Under the pieces are notes generated by a model. That model was not told the DNA's origin, searched no databases, and saw nothing but the letters and a program-made list of their open reading frames with translations. The position numbers were made by a program, and so were the translations under genes. 18,305 bases of DNA from Clostridia bacterium. Lineage in GTDB: Bacteria; Bacillota_A; Clostridia; Lachnospirales; Cellulosilyticaceae. The stretch is from assembly GCA_029239935.1 (NCBI GenBank), contig JARBTY010000038.1, positions 1 through 18,305 on the forward strand, read 5' to 3'. Each line of letters starts with the position of its first letter. The stretch's first letter is position 1. Of the stretch, positions 14,654-18,305 are shown one piece after another.

Positions 14654-16207
14654 TTATTTTATATAAGTACTGGGCGTTGTGCCCGTTATTTTTTTAAAAA
14701 CTCTCGTAAAATGTTCTACATTGGAATAACCAACTGCTTCACTAATCTCATAAATTTTCATATTAGTTCGTTCAATCATTTCTTTAGCCTTTTTTATTCT
14801 AAGATCAGTTAAATAAGCGATAAAGGAGCTGCCAGTTTCTTTCCCGAAACGTGTACTAAAGTATTTTTCATTAAAGCCTACAAAACTGGCAACAGCACCT
14901 AAAGTAATGGCAGGATCAGAATAATGATCGGCTATAAAACGTTTTGCTTTTTCCATTACATCAGACATCTTATGATCATACTTGTGTTCAATGTAATCAG
15001 CAATCCAGCGTATAAAATTAATAAGCCACATCTCTATATCTCTCACTGTTTCAAGACGGGTTATTTTTTGATAAAAGTCAATATCTTGATTAAAGGAGTT
15101 CCAAATGGCATCGTTATTTTCAGCGAGCATAACAGCAATATGATAAATCAGATTTAAACACTCACAGTGTGCCTCATGTAATGACATCGTAGAAAGGTTA
15201 GAAAAAAATTCCCGTTGTTCTTTGAGTATTTTTTCTGTATTAACCATTTTAATTGAATGGACCAAGCAGCTGTATTGATCTGCTTTGTCTATGGCAGCTT
15301 TCACATGAAATTGCTCACTGGTAACAGAGGTGTAGATTTGTTCTTTGCCAAATATAAACTTCATAGAAAGATACTCGTAAGATTGTTGTAAACAACTTAA
15401 AAAAGATATTTCTCCCTGTCCCATTGAACTGATACCGGCAGATACATAGATATTCATATAATTTTTCCATACAGTCATAACTTGTTTGCTGATGGATTCC
15501 ACAGCTTCTAACCCTTCATCGCTTTCTGAATGGTAACACAACATATATTTAGAGGGTGAAATATTTGAAAAGATGCATTTAGAAGCCACCCTTGGGATCT
15601 GCTTGGCAAAATGGCACATTGGTTCAATTAAAGTGTTCTGAATATCCTTTTCAAAGCGGCTGGATTGTTGCATAAAATCTTCTATTTCAAAACAAACCAG
15701 ATAATATTTGTCGTAGAGATACTGTTGCTGAATTTCTCTTTTGCCTAATATCATTTCTCTAAATCGCTCACTCTGACTTAGATTTAAGTTTTTTAGTGGC
15801 TTGTTTGGAGAAAGTTTAGAAGAACCTTTTTGATCTAATTCTTTTTTGAGGTTTAATAGGCATTCGGTTAAGAGCTTTTCTGTAATATCAGATTTTAGAA
15901 TATAATCTGAGGCACCAAGCTTGAAGGCATTACGAACTAATGGGAAATCATTGTACGCACTTAATACGACAGTCAGTGGAGGCTTAGGTTTTGTATTTAA
16001 TTCTTTTATAAGTTCTATACCATCCATAATAGGCATTTTTATATCAGTCAGAACGACATCAACATGGTGGTTTTCTAGAATAGATAATATGCCTTTTCCA
16101 TTGGCTGCATTGCCTATAAGCTGAAAACCTAAAGCCTCCCAATCGATTAACGTGATAATAGATGTTCTTACGATAGTCTCATCATCGGCTAAAACGACAT
16201 TGTACAT
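14654..16207 (-). CDS. AraC-family response regulator (YesN-type)
   Basis: A 517-residue DNA-binding response regulator. Residues 1-120 form a receiver domain with acidic pocket D8/D9 (LADDE), phosphoacceptor D55 (LTDIKMP), S83 and K105 (YILKSD). A central region of about 290 residues has no motif I recognise. Residues 416-517 are an AraC-type double helix-turn-helix (ITLGAVASFVGFNEKYFSTRF, then YEISEAVGYSNVEHFTRVFK). It should activate sugar-transport genes, most likely the operon at 11231-14472. The start at 16207 is preferred because AAGGAG (16215-16220) is seven bases away. An alternative ATG at 16213 overlaps the kinase stop as ATGA but lies only one base from that site. Its partner kinase is immediately upstream. 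Confidence 0.93.
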   Translation of the reverse strand: MYNVVLADDETIVRTSIITLIDWEALGFQLIGNAANGKGILSILENHHVDVVLTDIKMPIMDGIELIKELNTKPKPPLTVVLSAYNDFPLVRNAFKLGASDYILKSDITEKLLTECLLNLKKELDQKGSSKLSPNKPLKNLNLSQSERFREMILGKREIQQQYLYDKYYLVCFEIEDFMQQSSRFEKDIQNTLIEPMCHFAKQIPRVASKCIFSNISPSKYMLCYHSESDEGLEAVESISKQVMTVWKNYMNIYVSAGISSMGQGEISFLSCLQQSYEYLSMKFIFGKEQIYTSVTSEQFHVKAAIDKADQYSCLVHSIKMVNTEKILKEQREFFSNLSTMSLHEAHCECLNLIYHIAVMLAENNDAIWNSFNQDIDFYQKITRLETVRDIEMWLINFIRWIADYIEHKYDHKMSDVMEKAKRFIADHYSDPAITLGAVASFVGFNEKYFSTRFGKETGSSFIAYLTDLRIKKAKEMIERTNMKIYEISEAVGYSNVEHFTRVFKKITGTTPSTYIK

Positions 16208-16209
16208 GT

Positions 16210-17973
16210 TCATTCTCCTTTATGTATTGCAGGAATATTTAAGATGGTTTCAGTATAGTTTCCAAGTTCACTGTGCATTTTGATGCCATAGGCGAGGCCA
16301 TAATTTAGCTGAATCCTACGGTTAACATTAGAAACACCAATTCCTTTATAGATAGAAGTTTCATCTTTATCCATAGAAAGGATTTCACTTATTGCTTCAT
16401 GACTCATTCCTTTTCCATTATCTTTAATCATAAAAATAACGCTGTTTACTTCTTGATAGACTTTTACATGAATAATCCCAACTTCTTCTAAATCTTCAAA
16501 GCCATGTACAATGCAATTCTCCAAAATAGGCTGAATGATAAGCCGGGGCACCATGCAATCAAGGCATGTTTCATCTATTTCAAAGTTCACAACAAAATTA
16601 TCGGAGTAGCGCACTTTCATTAAAAAAACATAACTTTCAAGCATTTCAATTTCTTCACGAACTTGATAAAAGCTATTGGCACTCTTAAAAGAACAGGACA
16701 GAATTTTAATTAAAGCTTCTGCCATATTTTTGATGCTGTCAAATTTAGCGACTATTGCCATGAAACGTATAGAGCTTAATGTGTTTACAAGAAAGTGAGG
16801 ATTAATTTGAGATTGCAGAGCCTTGATTTCTTCCTGGTGTTTTTCTTTTTCTTTACGTTCATTGCTAAGTACAAGTTCATTAATCTCTCTAGCCATTTTA
16901 TTAAAGGAGTGAATAAGCTTTCTGATTTCACCAGCTCCACCGATTTCAACTTGAGTATGTAAATCCCCTTGTTCCATGAGTTCCATTCCCTGAGCGAGAT
17001 TGCTGACAGGTGCAATAATATTTTTTAAAAATATCATTGAAAAGATGAAAAACAGTATAAACAGTAATACGGCAGTACTTATTATACCAAGAGAAATTTT
17101 ATAAAAAGTGCTGAGCAGTTCACTAGTTGCTACAACACTGATAACCTTCCAGTCTGTCATGCCTATAGGATTAACAATGTAGTTAAACGTCTTATGATTG
17201 CTTTTTTCTTTATATACCCCTGAAACTTTCGTAAGGAGGGTCTTTGGAATAGCGGCTGATTCTTCTTTGTTTACTCCCGTTAAAATAGTGCCGGTTTCAT
17301 CCACCAGATACATTTTGCCAAGTTCAGGCTTTCGGTTATACTCCCTGATCATATCAGGAGCTTTGGATTTGATATACATACAAACCATTTCGACTTTTTT
17401 GTAACGATCGAGACTACTTGGGGCTAAGGCAACGGCTAAGGTCATCTGAGGATTTGAAGATTTTCTTTGATTAAACATAATAGTGGAGAGTTCACTTCCT
17501 ATATAAGTGCTTTTTGGAGAGGATAATGCCTTTTGATACCAGATTCTATTTTTGATGTAAGCACTAGAAAGTGCAAGATCGTCTTTAAAATAATATTGAC
17601 TGCCATCATGCATATAAAAATGCATAGCTAAGATATCTGTCTTGGGCATAATAAGGTTAAACTGTTCTCTTAACTTCAAATTATACATATACTTTCCATC
17701 ATTATCGGCCATGTTGTGCTGAGCAACAAATTCTAACACTTGATTATCATTCGTCAATAAAAAATGAGTTAGTCTTAGGGAATTATCTAAGATTTCATTT
17801 TCAAGGGTTGTCCTCACGTTTTTTTGTGTAAGTTCAATTTTATCGATAGAGGATTTCATGATGATGTTTTGAATGATAGCCATGGATAATAAAATAATAA
17901 CGAGAATAGGAATGACAATTAATAGTAAAAAATTTCGATAAAAAATGATATTAAGGGGTGTGTTTTTTTTCAT
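16210..17973 (-). CDS. Membrane sensor histidine kinase (YesM-type, LytS/His_kinase family)
   Basis: A 587-residue sensor kinase. Helix 1 (about 15-40) and helix 2 (about 296-317) enclose an extracellular sensing region of about 255 residues, probably of the Cache type (YLVDETGTILTGV at about 222-234). A HAMP linker (about 318-370) and a coiled segment lead to the phosphoacceptor motif QINPHFLVNTL with His393; the usual residue after HFL is Tyr, here Val. The ATP-binding domain has N-box LENC (Asn486), DNGKGM (518-523) and GIGVSNVNRR (544-553). It probably senses a sugar, or the loaded binding protein, and phosphorylates the response regulator that follows. Start 17973 is chosen because GGAG (17980-17983) is six bases upstream; the longer frame to 18000 runs into the predicted -10 box. 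Confidence 0.93.
   Translation of the reverse strand: MKKNTPLNIIFYRNFLLLIVIPILVIILLSMAIIQNIIMKSSIDKIELTQKNVRTTLENEILDNSLRLTHFLLTNDNQVLEFVAQHNMADNDGKYMYNLKLREQFNLIMPKTDILAMHFYMHDGSQYYFKDDLALSSAYIKNRIWYQKALSSPKSTYIGSELSTIMFNQRKSSNPQMTLAVALAPSSLDRYKKVEMVCMYIKSKAPDMIREYNRKPELGKMYLVDETGTILTGVNKEESAAIPKTLLTKVSGVYKEKSNHKTFNYIVNPIGMTDWKVISVVATSELLSTFYKISLGIISTAVLLFILFFIFSMIFLKNIIAPVSNLAQGMELMEQGDLHTQVEIGGAGEIRKLIHSFNKMAREINELVLSNERKEKEKHQEEIKALQSQINPHFLVNTLSSIRFMAIVAKFDSIKNMAEALIKILSCSFKSANSFYQVREEIEMLESYVFLMKVRYSDNFVVNFEIDETCLDCMVPRLIIQPILENCIVHGFEDLEEVGIIHVKVYQEVNSVIFMIKDNGKGMSHEAISEILSMDKDETSIYKGIGVSNVNRRIQLNYGLAYGIKMHSELGNYTETILNIPAIHKGE
16215..16220 (-). promoter_or_regulatory. Ribosome binding site of the response regulator, inside the kinase gene's end
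   Basis: AAGGAG on the minus strand lies in the last codons of the kinase gene. It is seven bases from ATG 16207 but one base from ATG 16213, so it favours 16207 as the start. Confidence 0.65.
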
Positions 17974-17998
17974 ACCATTCTCCGTGGCGTTTATTTTC

Positions 17999-18004
17999 AT
18001 TATA
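17999..18004 (-). promoter_or_regulatory. -10 box of the two-component operon promoter
   Basis: A consensus TATAAT on the minus strand, about 26 bases upstream of ATG 17973. No good -35 is seen 16-18 bases further upstream. If used, it excludes translation from the in-frame ATG at 18000. Confidence 0.45.
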
Positions 18005-18113
18005 TAATATTTAACGAGAGATAGCTATGAGTGAATAATATGCTATAAACCCTATGGTATCAAAGCTTAAAATAAGGTTTTATAAAAAGAATAAAAAAAA
18101 TCGAAAAAAGGTG

Positions 18114-18142
18114 TTGACATATGTAATCTAATACTGTAATAT
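18114..18142 (+). promoter_or_regulatory. Strong sigma-A promoter, probably rRNA operon P
   Basis: A perfect TTGACA (18114-18119), a 17-base spacer and TAATAT (18137-18142). The bases just upstream (about 18080-18110) are almost pure A/T with A-tracts, like an UP element. Such promoters are typical of stable RNA operons. Transcription would start near 18149 and run out of the window. Confidence 0.85.
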
Positions 18143-18209
18143 TATAGAAGTCGCCACTGATAAGCGGCACACATAAAAGGTCTTTAAGACATGATAGTCA
18201 ACAGACAAA

Positions 18210-18222
18210 TGAACTTTGAAAA
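18210..18222 (+). promoter_or_regulatory. boxA-like antitermination site
   Basis: TGAACTTTGAAAA differs little from the bacterial rRNA boxA (TGCTCTTTAACAA in E. coli; forms with CTTTGAAAA in Firmicutes), where NusB and S10 bind to prevent premature termination. Its position about 60 bases into the transcript fits an rRNA leader. Confidence 0.6.
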
Positions 18223-18255
18223 TAGAATAGTAACCATAAAACCAGTCGATTTATA

Positions 18256-18276
18256 GAACTTCATTTAATGAAGTTC
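18256..18276 (+). repeat. Perfect inverted repeat in the rRNA leader
   Basis: GAACTTCATT (18256-18265) and AATGAAGTTC (18267-18276) are exact complements around one base; in RNA about eight pairs with a five-base loop would form. It may be a leader folding or processing element. It is not followed by a T-run, so it is not a terminator. Confidence 0.6.
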
Positions 18277-18284
18277 ATGAGTAC

Positions 18285-18305
18285 AAACTAAACTTAGTTT
18301 AGTTT
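18285..18305 (+). repeat. Second perfect inverted repeat at the window edge
   Basis: AAACTAAAC (18285-18293) and GTTTAGTTT (18297-18305) are exact complements with a TTA loop, nine bases after the previous hairpin. The window stops at its last base, so what follows, including any longer stem, cannot be seen. Confidence 0.55.

Larger units (their letters stand above)
18149..18305 (+). other. Probable 5' leader of a 16S rRNA precursor (gene itself outside the window)
   Basis: No open reading frame fits after the strong promoter. Instead there is a GCCACT/AGCGGC stem near the start, a boxA-like sequence and two perfect inverted repeats. This is what the untranslated leader of a Firmicutes rRNA operon looks like. 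The start of mature 16S (AGAGTTTGATC...) is not reached, so the assignment is inferred. A tRNA or other stable RNA operon is the alternative. Confidence 0.65.

Noticed and set aside
1..18305. CRISPR array, tRNA genes, prophage or intact insertion sequence
   Set aside because: No regularly spaced direct repeats, no tRNA cloverleaf and no transposase or phage gene were seen; the only mobile-like trace is the foldback at 11111.

Overview
The window looks like chromosomal DNA from a low-GC Gram-positive anaerobe of the class Clostridia. The grounds are AT-rich DNA with strong AGGAGG-type ribosome binding sites, sugar-transporter genes governed by a YesM/YesN-type two-component pair, and a Firmicutes-style rRNA leader at the right edge. 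The genus cannot be fixed from the sequence alone.

Bases 1-7997 (+ strand) hold a tightly packed run of five genes that I read as a synthase-dependent exopolysaccharide system. They are the C-terminal part of a UDP-N-acetylhexosamine 6-dehydrogenase, a 900-residue membrane-anchored protein with three NodB deacetylase-like domains (two degenerate, one intact), a processive family 2 glycosyltransferase closely resembling hyaluronan synthase/NodC but with a PilZ-like domain at its N terminus, a membrane-anchored deacetylase-like protein that has lost its metal ligands and carries a C-terminal beta-sandwich-like region, and a membrane-anchored GH18-like glycosidase. Together these suggest an amino-sugar/uronic-acid polymer that is made and exported by one synthase, possibly under cyclic-di-GMP control, then deacetylated and trimmed at the cell surface. 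The arrangement recalls PNAG and Pel systems in logic, but not in gene content.

Bases 8078-11076 (+ strand) carry ordinary accessory genes: an AEC-family transporter, a PHP-type histidinol-phosphatase-like protein, an unrecognised 177-residue soluble protein and a small three-helix membrane protein. A 98-bp foldback repeat (11111-11208), probably a MITE or IS-end remnant that also acts as a terminator, separates these from the convergent genes on the other strand.

Bases 11231-17973 (- strand) form a sugar-uptake unit read right to left: sensor histidine kinase, AraC-type response regulator, a strong terminator, then a lipoprotein solute-binding protein, a large hairpin in the intergenic gap, and two membrane permeases. 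No ATPase gene is present, so a shared MsmX-type ATPase elsewhere is expected. The last ~190 bases hold a near-consensus promoter, a boxA-like sequence and two perfect hairpins pointing right; this is most likely the leader of an rRNA operon whose 16S gene begins just outside the window.
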